Below are positions 41,759-49,396 of a DNA stretch of 64,000 bases, piece by piece. The DNA lies in the NCBI RefSeq assembly GCF_000429085.1, contig NZ_AUBE01000004.1:124001-188000 (forward strand), in the 5' to 3' direction. The notes beneath the pieces are model-generated. The model made no database searches and was not told the origin of the DNA. It saw only the letters and a program-made list of their open reading frames with translations. Numbering within the stretch: the first letter of the stretch is position 1; the number at the start of each line of letters is the position of its first letter. The DNA is from Streptomyces flavidovirens DSM 40150. Lineage in GTDB: Bacteria > Actinomycetota > Actinomycetes > Streptomycetales > Streptomycetaceae. Position numbers and translations under genes: made by a program.

Positions 41759-44248
41759 ATGAGCGACGAGCCACAGCAGCCCCAGGGGTGGGCGCCCCGG
41801 GACCCCTCCGACCCCACGGCCGACGCGGGGCCGCAGGCCGGGAAGAAGAAGACCGGCAAGGCCGGCAAGCGTGACGAGAACGGCAAGAAGATCCGCCCCG
41901 GGCGCACCGGCCTGCGCCGGCTGGTCCCGACCTGGCGGATGCTCCTCGGTACGTTCCTGCTGCTGGCGCTGCTCCTGATCGGCGCGTTCTTCGCGGGTTA
42001 CACGCTCGTCAAGATCCCGGCGGCCAACAGCGCCGCCACCTCGCAGAGCAACGTCTACCTCTACGCCGACGGCTCCCAGCTCGCCCGCGACGGCGAGGTC
42101 AACCGCGAGAACGTGAAGCTCGCCCAGATCCCGAAGTCCGTCCAGCGCGCCGTACTGGCCGCCGAGGACCGCGACTTCTACTCCGAGCGGGCCGTCGACC
42201 CCCAGGCCATGCTCCGCGCCGGCTGGAACACCCTCACCGGCAAGGGCAAGCAGTCCGGCTCGACGATCACCCAGCAGTACGTCAAGAACTACTACCTCGC
42301 CCAGGAACAGACGGTCACCCGCAAGGTGAAGGAGTTCTTCATCGCGATCAAGCTGGATCGTGAGGAGAGCAAGAACGACATCTTCGAGGGGTACTTGAAC
42401 ACCAGCTACTTCGGCCGCAACGCGTACGGCATCCAGGCCGCCGCCCAGGCGTACTACGGCAAGGACATCGACGAGGTCACCACCACCGAGGGCGCCTACC
42501 TCGCGTCCCTCCTCAACGCCCCCAGCGCGTACGACGTCACCACTCACCCCGAGAACAAGTCCTCGGCCCTGGGCCGCTGGAACTACGTACTCGACGGCAT
42601 GGTGAAGGAGAACTGGCTGAGTCCCGCCGACCGCGCCGCGGCGAAGTTCCCCGCGCCGCACGAGGCGAAGCCGGCCTCCGGGCTCTCCGGGCAGCGCGGC
42701 TACCTCGTGCAGGCCGTCGAGGACTACCTCACCAACAACAGGATCCTTGACGAGGACACGCTCGCGACCGGCGGCTACCGCATCACCACGACCCTGGAGA
42801 AGCCGAAGCAGGACGCCTTCGCCAAGGCCGTCGACGACAAGGTGATGTCGCGGACGAGCAAGGACCGCAAGGCCGACCGCAACGTGCGCGTCGGCGGCGC
42901 CTCCATCGACCCGGCGACCGGCAAGGTCGTCGCGATGTACGGCGGCATCGACTACACGAAGCAGTACGTCAACAACGCGACGCGCCGTGACTACCAGGTC
43001 GGCTCCACCTTCAAGCCGTTCGTCTTCACCTCGGCCGTCGAGAACGGCTCCACCACCCAGGACGGCGTGCAGATCACCCCGAACACCATGTACGACGGCA
43101 CGAACAAGCGGATGGTGGAAGGCCCCAACGGGCCGACGGGGTACGCCCCGGAGAACGAGGACCAGCGCTCGTACGGCCCGGTGACCGTGCGTACCGCCAC
43201 GGACAAGTCCGTCAACGCGGTGTACGCGCAGATGGCACAGGACGTCGGCCCGGCCAAGGTCAAGGACACCGCCGTCGCCCTCGGCATCCCGGAGCACACC
43301 CCGAGCCTCGACGCGTACCCGTCGATCGCGCTCGGCGTCGCCACCGCCAGCGTCCTCGACATGACGGAGGCGTACGCGACGCTCGCCAACCACGGCAAGC
43401 ACGGCACGTACACGATCGTCGAGAAGATCACCAAGAACGGCCAGACCGTCCCCCTCCCCCAGGCGGCGGACGCCGGTTCCGGTTCCGGGCAGGGAGTCTC
43501 GCGCGAGGCGGCCGACACCACGACGTCGATCCTCAGGAGCGTCGTCGACGGCGGTACGGGCACGGCGGCCCAGTCCGCGGGCCGTCCCGCGGCGGGCAAG
43601 ACCGGCACGGCCGAGGAGGACAAGGCCGCCTGGTTCGCCGGCTACACGCCGGACCTGGCGACGGTCGTCGCCGTGATGGGCCAGGACCCGGAAACCGGCG
43701 TACAGAAGCCGCTGTACGGAGCGCTCGGCCTGCCGCGCGTCAACGGCGGCGGGGCGCCCGCCGAGGTCTGGGGCCAGTTCACGGCCGCGGCGCTCAAGGA
43801 CCAGCCGGTGCGGGACTTCGACCTGGAGACGGCGGCCGGCTCGGACGAGTCGGCCCCGCCGCCGTCCGAGGACGAACCGGACACCGGTGAGTCCGGGGGT
43901 TCCGGGGAACCGCCGTCGAGCGACAGCCCCGACGACCCGGCGCAGAGCCCGACGACCGGCGGCCAGGACGCGGGCGGCACCTCGGACACGGGCGGGACGG
44001 GCGCGACCGACGGCGGTACGACGGACACCGGCGGCACGGACGGCGGGGCCGACACCGGTGGCACGGGCGGGACGGATGGTGCGACCGACACCGGCGGCGC
44101 GGACGGCGGGACCGACACCGGCGGCGCGACCGACGGCGGAGCGACCGACACCGGCGGCACGGGCGGCACGGACGGCGGGGCGGACACGGGCGGCGCCACC
44201 GGCCGACCGGGCGGCGGCGCACCGAACGGCTCCCGCAGCCGCGCCTGA
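41759..44248 (+). CDS. Class A penicillin-binding protein with Asp-Thr-Gly repeat tail
   Basis: An 829-residue bifunctional peptidoglycan synthase. Order: charged cytoplasmic head (GKKKTGKAGKRDENGKK), one membrane helix (MLLGTFLLLALLLIGAFFAGY), GT51 transglycosylase domain with Glu136 in AAEDRDFYSE and GSTITQQYVKN, then a penicillin-binding transpeptidase: Ser416-x-x-Lys419 (GSTFKPF), Ser484-Val-Asn486 and Lys614-Thr-Gly (GKTGTAEE). The last 110 residues are a disordered repeat of TDTGGTDGG-type units outside the membrane. The ATG at 41759 follows GGGAG at a long spacing. The repeat tail is DNA-repetitive and probably length-variable. Confidence 0.93.
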   Translation: MSDEPQQPQGWAPRDPSDPTADAGPQAGKKKTGKAGKRDENGKKIRPGRTGLRRLVPTWRMLLGTFLLLALLLIGAFFAGYTLVKIPAANSAATSQSNVYLYADGSQLARDGEVNRENVKLAQIPKSVQRAVLAAEDRDFYSERAVDPQAMLRAGWNTLTGKGKQSGSTITQQYVKNYYLAQEQTVTRKVKEFFIAIKLDREESKNDIFEGYLNTSYFGRNAYGIQAAAQAYYGKDIDEVTTTEGAYLASLLNAPSAYDVTTHPENKSSALGRWNYVLDGMVKENWLSPADRAAAKFPAPHEAKPASGLSGQRGYLVQAVEDYLTNNRILDEDTLATGGYRITTTLEKPKQDAFAKAVDDKVMSRTSKDRKADRNVRVGGASIDPATGKVVAMYGGIDYTKQYVNNATRRDYQVGSTFKPFVFTSAVENGSTTQDGVQITPNTMYDGTNKRMVEGPNGPTGYAPENEDQRSYGPVTVRTATDKSVNAVYAQMAQDVGPAKVKDTAVALGIPEHTPSLDAYPSIALGVATASVLDMTEAYATLANHGKHGTYTIVEKITKNGQTVPLPQAADAGSGSGQGVSREAADTTTSILRSVVDGGTGTAAQSAGRPAAGKTGTAEEDKAAWFAGYTPDLATVVAVMGQDPETGVQKPLYGALGLPRVNGGGAPAEVWGQFTAAALKDQPVRDFDLETAAGSDESAPPPSEDEPDTGESGGSGEPPSSDSPDDPAQSPTTGGQDAGGTSDTGGTGATDGGTTDTGGTDGGADTGGTGGTDGATDTGGADGGTDTGGATDGGATDTGGTGGTDGGADTGGATGRPGGGAPNGSRSRA

Positions 44249-44276
44249 CGTACTGCCTTCCGTACCGAACCCGCTA

Positions 44277-44294
44277 GGGCGTGTTGCGAAAGTG
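44277..44294 (+). repeat. Left terminal inverted repeat of the IS
   Basis: GGGCGTGTTGCGAAAGTG; matches the reverse complement of 45652-45669 at 16 of 18 positions (TG against AT in the middle). Confidence 0.88.
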
Positions 44295-44367
44295 TGTGCG
44301 GTGGCGGATGTGTCGTAGTACTCCTGGAGAGTCTCGGAGTCAGGTCTGTTCTCGCTTGGAGTCGTCG

Positions 44368-44715
44368 ATGGCCGTTCGTCGTGTCGTGCCCAACATCCAG
44401 TCAGAGGCTGTACAGGAGAGCCGGGAGTTCTATGGCCTGTTGGGCTTCGAGGAGGTCATGAACCATGGCTGGATCATGACGCTCGCCTCCCCGTCCGCTC
44501 CGGCGGCGCAAGTCAGCGTTATGACCAGCGACAAGACCGCCCCGGTCACCCCCGACATGAGCGTCGAAGTGGACGACGTGGACGCGGCCTATGCGGTCAT
44601 GCGGGACAGCGGCGCGGAGATCGTTCACCCCTTGCAGGACGAGGAGTGGGGCGTGCGGCGGTTCTTCGTCCGCGATCCCAGCGGCCGAGTGGTCAACGTG
44701 CTGGGCCACCGCTGA
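44368..44715 (+). CDS. VOC (glyoxalase/bleomycin-resistance) family protein, IS passenger
   Basis: A 115-residue single-domain VOC protein starting at the ATG at 44368 (MAVRRVVPNIQSEAVQESREFY), six bases after TTGGAG. The beta-alpha-beta-beta-beta pattern is clear: FYGLLGFEEVMNHGWIMTLAS, then MSVEVDDVDAAYAVMRDSG and VRRFFVRDPSGRVVNVLGHR, where metal-type Glu/His positions are only partly kept. VOC proteins include lyases, dioxygenases and drug-binding proteins; which one this is cannot be said. It lies inside the IS, convergent with the transposase (32 bases between stops), so it travels with the element. Confidence 0.85.
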   Translation: MAVRRVVPNIQSEAVQESREFYGLLGFEEVMNHGWIMTLASPSAPAAQVSVMTSDKTAPVTPDMSVEVDDVDAAYAVMRDSGAEIVHPLQDEEWGVRRFFVRDPSGRVVNVLGHR

Positions 44716-44747
44716 CACCGTCCCCGCACGACCTAGGAAGGTGCTGG

Positions 44748-45623
44748 TCACAGCCACTCGTTGATGGCCGCGACCAGCACGGTCGCTTCGTAGCGGACCG
44801 CGAGCTTGTCATACCGCGTGGCCACAGCCCGGTGGCGCTTGAGCCGATTGATGCCGCATTCGACCGCGTGCCGCTCGCGGTAGTCGATCTTGTCGAACTT
44901 CGGTGGGCGACCGCCGCGAGAGCCGCGCTTCTTGCGGTTGCGGGCCTGGTCGGTCTTGTCCGGGATGGTGCAGCGGATACCGCGCCGACGCAGGTAGGCG
45001 CGGTTCTTGCGGGAGGCGTACGCCTTGTCGGCCCGCACGCGGTCGGGGCGGACGCGTGGCCGGCCCGGTCCGGTGCGGGGCACGCGGATCTTCTCCTGTA
45101 CGAGTTCGAACTGCGGCGAGTCGCCGCGCTGTCCTGCCGTGACCACGATCGACATGGGCTTCTGACCTTGCTCAGCAGCCAGGTGCAGCTTGGTGGTGAA
45201 CCCGCCGCGGGAGCGTCCGAGTCCGTGATCGGGGGGCTCGTCAAAGACACCGCCCGGTGGTTCCTTCTGCAGGCCACCCTGCTTGCGGGCCCCGGCTGCA
45301 TGCTGATGGGCGCGGCACACCGTGGAGTCGACGCTCAGGTCCCACGTGATCGCACCCTTCCCGTCGGCCAGGCACTGGAGCCGGGTGAGGATCCGGTGCC
45401 AGGTGCCGTCCCGCTGCCAGCGACGGAACAAGTCGTAGATCCGGCCCCACGGCCCGTACTCGACGGGCACGTCCCGCCACGGAACACCGGTCCGGACCCG
45501 GAACCGTATGCCGTCGATCAACTGCCGTCGAGGCCAGACGGGCGGCCGCCCCACCTTCGTCCCCTTCGGCAACAACGGCTCCAACACCACCCACTGCTCG
45601 TCCGTGAGATCTCCCCGACCCAT
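44748..45623 (-). CDS. IS5-family DDE transposase
   Basis: A 291-residue full-length transposase. The N-terminal domain ([32 protein letters not shown]) is followed by the catalytic DDE core: Asp in [16 protein letters not shown], Asp in [15 protein letters not shown] and Glu in [18 protein letters not shown], with the family Y-(2)-R-(3)-E-(6)-K-like spacing. A Lys/Arg-rich insertion sits before the Glu. Single frame, no frameshift needed, ATG start at 45623. It catalyses cut-and-paste movement between the 18-bp ends. Confidence 0.93.
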   Translation of the reverse strand: MGRGDLTDEQWVVLEPLLPKGTKVGRPPVWPRRQLIDGIRFRVRTGVPWRDVPVEYGPWGRIYDLFRRWQRDGTWHRILTRLQCLADGKGAITWDLSVDSTVCRAHQHAAGARKQGGLQKEPPGGVFDEPPDHGLGRSRGGFTTKLHLAAEQGQKPMSIVVTAGQRGDSPQFELVQEKIRVPRTGPGRPRVRPDRVRADKAYASRKNRAYLRRRGIRCTIPDKTDQARNRKKRGSRGGRPPKFDKIDYRERHAVECGINRLKRHRAVATRYDKLAVRYEATVLVAAINEWL

Positions 45624-45651
45624 GAACCGTGATCATTCACAGCTCAAGATC

Positions 45652-45669
45652 CACTTTCGATACACGCCC
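45652..45669 (-). repeat. Right terminal inverted repeat of the IS
   Basis: Reverse complement reads GGGCGTGTATCGAAAGTG, pairing with the left end at 16 of 18 positions. Its last base is also the third base of the gdx stop codon. Confidence 0.88.
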
Positions 45670-45989
45670 TAGTGCCCCGAAGTCGCCTTCAGCCCCACGA
45701 CGGCGACCAGCAGCAGACACACGAAGAAGATCCGGGCGGCGGTCGCCGGCTCACCGAGCACGACCATGCCGAGCACCGCCGCACCGGCCGCGCCGATACC
45801 GACCCACACGCCGTACGCCGTACCGATGGGCAGCGTCTTGGCGGCGTGCGACAGCAGCAGCATGCTCGCGACGATTCCCGCGCCCGTGAACACACTGGGC
45901 CAAAGGCGCGTGAAACCGTCGGTGTACTTCATCCCGATCGACCAGCCGACTTCGAGCAGACCGGCGACAACAAGCAGAACCCAGGCCAT
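45669..45989 (-). CDS. gdx: Gdx/SugE-type SMR guanidinium exporter
   Basis: A 106-residue small multidrug resistance protein with four helices: MAWVLLVVAGLLEVGWSIGM carries the essential Glu13 and the Gdx-type W/G pattern, and KYTDGFTRLWPS is typical of the guanidinium exporter subtype. Works as an antiparallel dimer exchanging Gdm+ for protons. The ATG at 45989 is seven bases after GGAGGT. A guanidine-III riboswitch lies about 40 bases upstream, which supports the substrate. The TAG stop straddles the IS junction and is regenerated by the target duplication, so the product should be unchanged. Confidence 0.9.
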   Translation of the reverse strand: MAWVLLVVAGLLEVGWSIGMKYTDGFTRLWPSVFTGAGIVASMLLLSHAAKTLPIGTAYGVWVGIGAAGAAVLGMVVLGEPATAARIFFVCLLLVAVVGLKATSGH

Positions 45990-46029
45990 GACGGGCACCT
46001 CCGAAACGAAACGCGGAATCAACGGGGGT

Positions 46030-46074
46030 GCGTCGTCTTTGCGTCAAACCCGGTACGGCGCGTCTCGTCGGGGG
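46030..46074 (-). promoter_or_regulatory. Guanidine-III (mini-ykkC-III) riboswitch
   Basis: On the minus strand the leader of gdx reads CCCCCGACGAGACGCGCCGT followed by ACCGGGTTTGACGCAAAGAC and GACGC. This matches the compact guanidine-III consensus (CCGGACGAG, then GCGCCGUACCCGG, then ACAAGACGGCGC): the CCCG/CGGG helix and ACGAG block are present, while the GCGCCGT/ACGACGC helix has one mismatch. Guanidinium binding should turn on gdx. Recognised by eye; a covariance search would settle it. Confidence 0.75.
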
Positions 46075-46166
46075 TGCTTCCAACCTAGCAAATGGGCAGC
46101 GAAAGGGGCCGGTGACCCTGATCACCGGGTCACCGGCCCGCTCGCGAACAGCTTCCGCCGCTGACG

Positions 46167-46224
46167 GCTTGTGCCTACAAGGCTTGTGCCTACAAGGCTT
46201 GACCTACAAGGCTTGCGCCTACAG
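46167..46224. repeat. About 15-bp tandem repeat at the end of the GroES-like gene
   Basis: Two perfect copies of GGCTTGTGCCTACAA (46167-46196) are followed by two degenerate ones (to about 46224), the last containing the stop codon region of the GroES-like gene. Each unit carries CTA, so the stop was probably duplicated by slippage. Confidence 0.8.
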
Positions 46225-46554
46225 GTACAGGCCGGTCGAGTCCTCCGAGACCCGCTCCGAGGCCACCGCGTGCAGATCCCGCTCCCGCATGAGTACGTAC
46301 GGGATGCCGCGCACCTCGACCTCGGCCCGGTCCTCGGGGTCGTACAGCACCCGGTCGCCCGGCTCCACGGTCCGTACGTTCTGGCCGACCGCGACCACCT
46401 CGGCCCAGGCCAGCCGCTTGCCGACCGCGGCGGTCGCCGGAATCAGGATGCCGCCGCCCGAGCGGCGCTCGCCCTCGGGGCTGTCCGACCTGACCAGCAC
46501 CCGGTCGTGCAGCATCCGGATGGGCAGCTTGTCGTGCGTGGTGTTCTCGCTCAC
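46219..46554 (-). CDS. GroES-like (Cpn10 family) protein
   Basis: A 111-residue protein with the Cpn10 beta-barrel pattern: LPIRMLHDRVLVRSDSPEGERRSGGGILIP, split at the mobile loop, then AEVVAVGQNVRTVEPGDRVLYDP and a short tail. Cells of this genus have canonical GroES elsewhere, so this divergent copy is probably specialised; the mobile-loop GGGILIP is kept, which suggests it may still bind a GroEL. Start at the GTG at 46554 with a weak ribosome site. It is followed by the tandem repeat and preceded by the DUF3618 gene on the same strand. Confidence 0.8.
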   Translation of the reverse strand: MSENTTHDKLPIRMLHDRVLVRSDSPEGERRSGGGILIPATAAVGKRLAWAEVVAVGQNVRTVEPGDRVLYDPEDRAEVEVRGIPYVLMRERDLHAVASERVSEDSTGLYL

Positions 46555-46604
46555 GCCCCCGAACCTACCTGTCCTTGACCCCGCGCCCGCCACCGGCCGC
46601 AGGG

Positions 46605-46925
46605 TCAGCCGCGCCTGCGACGCGCCGACAGCGCGAGCAGGCCCACCAGCCCCACGGCCACCAGCGCTACCGGAACGATCCGCTCCAGACGCGGTGAGCC
46701 GTCCTCGTCCACGAACTGCGCCTTCACGTCCGACACCGTCCGGTTCACCGCGACGAACGCCCGGCCCGCGGTCTGGTCCACGCTCGCCGCGACCCTGGCC
46801 TTCGCGTCACCGACCATCGTCTTCGGGTGCAGCCGCACCCCGATCTCGTCGAGCGTTACGGCCAGCTTGTCACGCCGGCTCTTGATGTCCGCCTCGATCT
46901 GCGCAGGGGTCCTGGCATCCGACAC
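46605..46925 (-). CDS. DUF3618 membrane protein
   Basis: A 106-residue protein of DUF3618: DARTPAQIEADIKSRRDKLA and TLDEIGVRLHPKTMVGDAKA near the N-terminus, a coiled region, then a single C-terminal helix (IVPVALVAVGLVGLLALSA) and an RRRRG end. The start is the GTG at 46925, seven bases after GGAGG. The family is actinobacterial and often close to stress-related genes; its function is unknown. Tail-anchored topology is expected. It is divergent from the peroxiredoxin gene. Confidence 0.82.
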   Translation of the reverse strand: MSDARTPAQIEADIKSRRDKLAVTLDEIGVRLHPKTMVGDAKARVAASVDQTAGRAFVAVNRTVSDVKAQFVDEDGSPRLERIVPVALVAVGLVGLLALSARRRRG

Positions 46926-47049
46926 TGCGCTGCCTCCGTGAGTGGTCGTGGGCCGAATCCGGTAGTCCTTCATCGACAGTCTGTCAGCTCGGCCCGTCCC
47001 CTACCCCACGGCACCCCCATTACCCTCGGGTCCGTACGGCCGTACTTTC

Positions 47050-47090
47050 CCCGCACGAGACTTTCCCCGCACGAGACCTTCCCGCACGAG
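47050..47090. repeat. Three CCCGCACGAG repeats before the peroxiredoxin gene
   Basis: Copies at 47050-47059, 47066-47075 and 47081-47090, the last running into the GAGGAG ribosome site. They lie in the leader and could bind a regulator or just be slippage. Confidence 0.7.
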
Positions 47091-47104
47091 GAGACCGACA
47101 CCCG

Positions 47105-47572
47105 ATGAGCGAGCGACTCCAGCCCGGCGACACCGCCCCCGACTTCACCCTGCCCAACGCCGACGGAACCGAGGTCTCCCTCTCCTCGTACAAGGGCCGC
47201 AAGGTCATCGTCTACTTCTACCCGGCCGCCCTGACGCCCGGCTGCACCAAGCAGGCCTGCGACTTCACCGACAACCTGGAGCTGCTGGCCGGGGCCGGAT
47301 ACGACGTCGTGGGCGTCTCCCCCGACAAGCCGGAGAAGCTCGCGAAGTTCCGCGAGAAGGAGGACCTCAGGGTCACGCTGGTCGGTGACCCGTCCAAGGA
47401 GGTCCTGACGGCGTACGGCGCCTTCGGCGAGAAGAAGCTGTACGGCAAGACGGTGACCGGCGTGATCCGCTCGACGGTCGTCGTGGACGAGGACGGCAAG
47501 GTGGAGCGGGCGCTCTACAACGTGAAGGCGACCGGCCACGTGGCGAAGATCATCAAGGACCTGGGCATCTGA
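47105..47572 (+). CDS. bcp: Thioredoxin-dependent thiol peroxidase (Bcp/PrxQ)
   Basis: A 155-residue peroxiredoxin. The peroxidatic Cys47 lies in PAALTPGCTKQACDF, where PAALTPGC replaces the commoner PKDFTPGC; Cys52 in the CxxxxC spacing is the resolving residue. TAPDFTLPNADG begins the thioredoxin fold and TVVVDEDGKVERALYNVKATGH ends it. Reduces hydrogen and alkyl peroxides using thioredoxin, in the cytoplasm. The ATG at 47105 follows GAGGAG at 12 bases. A terminator hairpin follows. Confidence 0.94.
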   Translation: MSERLQPGDTAPDFTLPNADGTEVSLSSYKGRKVIVYFYPAALTPGCTKQACDFTDNLELLAGAGYDVVGVSPDKPEKLAKFREKEDLRVTLVGDPSKEVLTAYGAFGEKKLYGKTVTGVIRSTVVVDEDGKVERALYNVKATGHVAKIIKDLGI

Positions 47573-47615
47573 ACCTGGATCCGAACCGGGGCACGTCGGC
47601 CCCCCGTGCATTGTG

Positions 47616-47644
47616 ACCAAGGTCCCGGAACAGGGGACCTTGGT
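47616..47644 (+). terminator. Terminator after bcp
   Basis: Perfect 11-bp arms ACCAAGGTCCC (47616-47626) and GGGACCTTGGT (47634-47644), 7-base loop, followed by TTGCGG; 44 bases behind the bcp stop. Confidence 0.8.
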
Positions 47645-47714
47645 TTGCGGCACTAAATAAAAGGCAGAGGTTCCACTTGGACTTTGGAAACGCGTCCGAG
47701 GAAAGGAACCTGCC

Positions 47715-49217
47715 ATGGCGGCCACCGGCCCCGGCCCCGACCACGTGGCCGACCCCCAAGCGATCAAGCGCCATCACACGCTCTTCCGCGCCGCCAGGAG
47801 ACGGAAGAACCCGCCGCTGCGCCGCTCCGACATCACCGTCACGGACGAAGCGGCGGTCAAGCGGGCGGTCAAGGCGGCCTCGCTCGGCAACGCCATGGAG
47901 TGGTTCGACTTCGGCATCTACAGCTACCTGGCGGTGACGATCGGCCACGTCTTCTTCCCGCCCGGGAACGACACGGCCCAGCTCCTCTCCTCCTTCGCGA
48001 CCTTCGCCGTGGCCTTCCTGGTGCGGCCCATCGGTGGCATGGTCTTCGGCCCGATGGGCGACCGGCTGGGCCGCAAGAAGGTCCTCGCCCTCACGATGAT
48101 TTTGATGGCGATCGGTACGTTCGCCATCGGCCTGATCCCGTCGTACGCCACGATCGGCTTCTGGGCGCCGGTGTTGCTGATCTTCTTCCGGCTGGTGCAG
48201 GGCTTCTCGACGGGCGGTGAGTACGGCGGCGCGTCGACGTTCATCGCGGAGTACGCCCCCGACAAGCGCCGTGGCTTCTTCGGCAGCTTCCTGGAATTCG
48301 GCACCCTGGCGGGCTACACCGGCGCGGCCGGGCTCGTCACGGTCCTGACGGCCTGGCTCGGCTCCGACGCCATGGAGGCGTGGGGCTGGCGCGTCCCGTT
48401 CCTGGTCGCGGGCCCGCTCGGCCTGGTCGGCCTCTACCTGCGACTGCGACTGGACGAGACCCCCGCCTTCCAGAAGCTGGAGAGCGAGAACGCCCGCGCG
48501 TCCGAGGCCGCCGACACGGTGGAGACCACCGCCAAGGGCGACCTCGCGAACATCTTCCGGCAGTACTGGCCGACGCTGATTCTGTGCATAGCCCTGGTGG
48601 GCGCGTACAACGTCACCGACTACATGCTGCTGTCGTACATGCCGACGTACCTCTCGGACGAGCTCGGCTACAGCGAGACGCACGGCCTGCTGATCCTGCT
48701 GGGCGTCATGGTCTGCCTGATGGCGGTGATCAACCAGGCCGGCCGCCTGAACGACCACTTCGGCCGCAAGCCGCTGCTGATGGCGGGCATGCTCGGCTTC
48801 TTCTTCCTCTCCCTCCCGTCCTTCCTCCTGATCAAGCAGGGCAGCATCCCGGCCATCGCCGCCGGCATGCTCATGCTGGGCCTGTCTCTCGTCTGCCTGC
48901 TGGGCACGATGTCTGCGGCGCTCCCGGCCCTGTTCCCGACGCACGTGAGGTACGGCTCCCTGTCGGTCGGCTACAACCTCTCCGCGTCCCTCTTCGGCGG
49001 CACGACGCCACTGGTCATCACGGGCCTCATCAGCATCACCGGCAACGACCTCATGCCGGCGTACTACTCGATGGCGGCAGCACTCATCGGCATCATCGCG
49101 GTGGCGTGCATGAAGGAAACGGCGAAGCAGCCACTGACGGGCTCACCCCCGTCGGTGGAAACGAAGGAAGAGGCGGCGGAACTGGTGGCGGCGCAGACAC
49201 CGGCGCCGAGGTTCTGA
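47715..49217 (+). CDS. MHS-family MFS transporter (ProP/ShiA-like)
   Basis: A 500-residue major facilitator with 12 helices. The signature GNAMEWFDFGIYSYLA in helix 1, PIGGMVFGPMGDRLGRKKVL between helices 2 and 3, and QGFSTGGEYGGASTFIAEY in helix 5 mark the metabolite:H+ symporter group, which imports osmolytes, carboxylates or shikimate. The ATG at 47715 follows GGAAAGGAAC. The C-terminal 30 residues are a hydrophilic Glu/Ala tail. Single-gene unit with its own AT-richer promoter at 47650-47700. The substrate is not predictable; proline/betaine is the common default. Confidence 0.87.
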   Translation: MAATGPGPDHVADPQAIKRHHTLFRAARRRKNPPLRRSDITVTDEAAVKRAVKAASLGNAMEWFDFGIYSYLAVTIGHVFFPPGNDTAQLLSSFATFAVAFLVRPIGGMVFGPMGDRLGRKKVLALTMILMAIGTFAIGLIPSYATIGFWAPVLLIFFRLVQGFSTGGEYGGASTFIAEYAPDKRRGFFGSFLEFGTLAGYTGAAGLVTVLTAWLGSDAMEAWGWRVPFLVAGPLGLVGLYLRLRLDETPAFQKLESENARASEAADTVETTAKGDLANIFRQYWPTLILCIALVGAYNVTDYMLLSYMPTYLSDELGYSETHGLLILLGVMVCLMAVINQAGRLNDHFGRKPLLMAGMLGFFFLSLPSFLLIKQGSIPAIAAGMLMLGLSLVCLLGTMSAALPALFPTHVRYGSLSVGYNLSASLFGGTTPLVITGLISITGNDLMPAYYSMAAALIGIIAVACMKETAKQPLTGSPPSVETKEEAAELVAAQTPAPRF

Positions 49218-49299
49218 CGCGGCGCCAGGGGCGGCCAGGGGGACTGCTTCAGGGGGCCCGGCCGCCCCGAGCGCTCAAGGGCCCCTTGTGCCAGAGGTC

Positions 49300-49328
49300 T
49301 TGACAACCCGATTGGTCTGAACCATTTT
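49300..49328 (+). promoter_or_regulatory. Chitinase promoter with DasR-like operator (dre)
   Basis: TTGACA (49300-49305) and a -10-like CATTTT (49323-49328) are 17 bases apart. Between and across them lies ATTGGTCTGAACCATT (49311-49326), close to the DasR consensus ACTGGTCTAGACCAGT. A repressor there would block RNA polymerase; N-acetylglucosamine signals are known to relieve DasR. Confidence 0.75.
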
Positions 49329-49396
49329 AACGACCAACAACAAACGGTGGCCACCGTCCCTGCGTCTCCTCCCCACTCCCCCACCGGAGGCAGTAA

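Larger units (their letters stand above)
44277..45669. mobile_element. IS5-like insertion sequence with passenger gene, 1393 bp
   Basis: Inverted ends of 18 bp (16 matching) bound the element: GGGCGTGT-TG-CGAAAGTG at the left, its counterpart at the right. A TA dinucleotide (44275-44276 and 45670-45671) is the likely target duplication, within a CTAG context. It contains an intact DDE transposase (minus strand) and a VOC-family gene (plus strand) between the left end and the transposase stop. The insertion hit the stop codon of gdx and regenerated it. Everything looks intact, suggesting a recent event. Confidence 0.88.

Noticed and set aside
41672..43402. 576-residue open frame opposite the penicillin-binding-protein gene
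   Set aside because: Mirror of strong codon bias; no domains, no ribosome site, while the plus-strand gene has all catalytic motifs.
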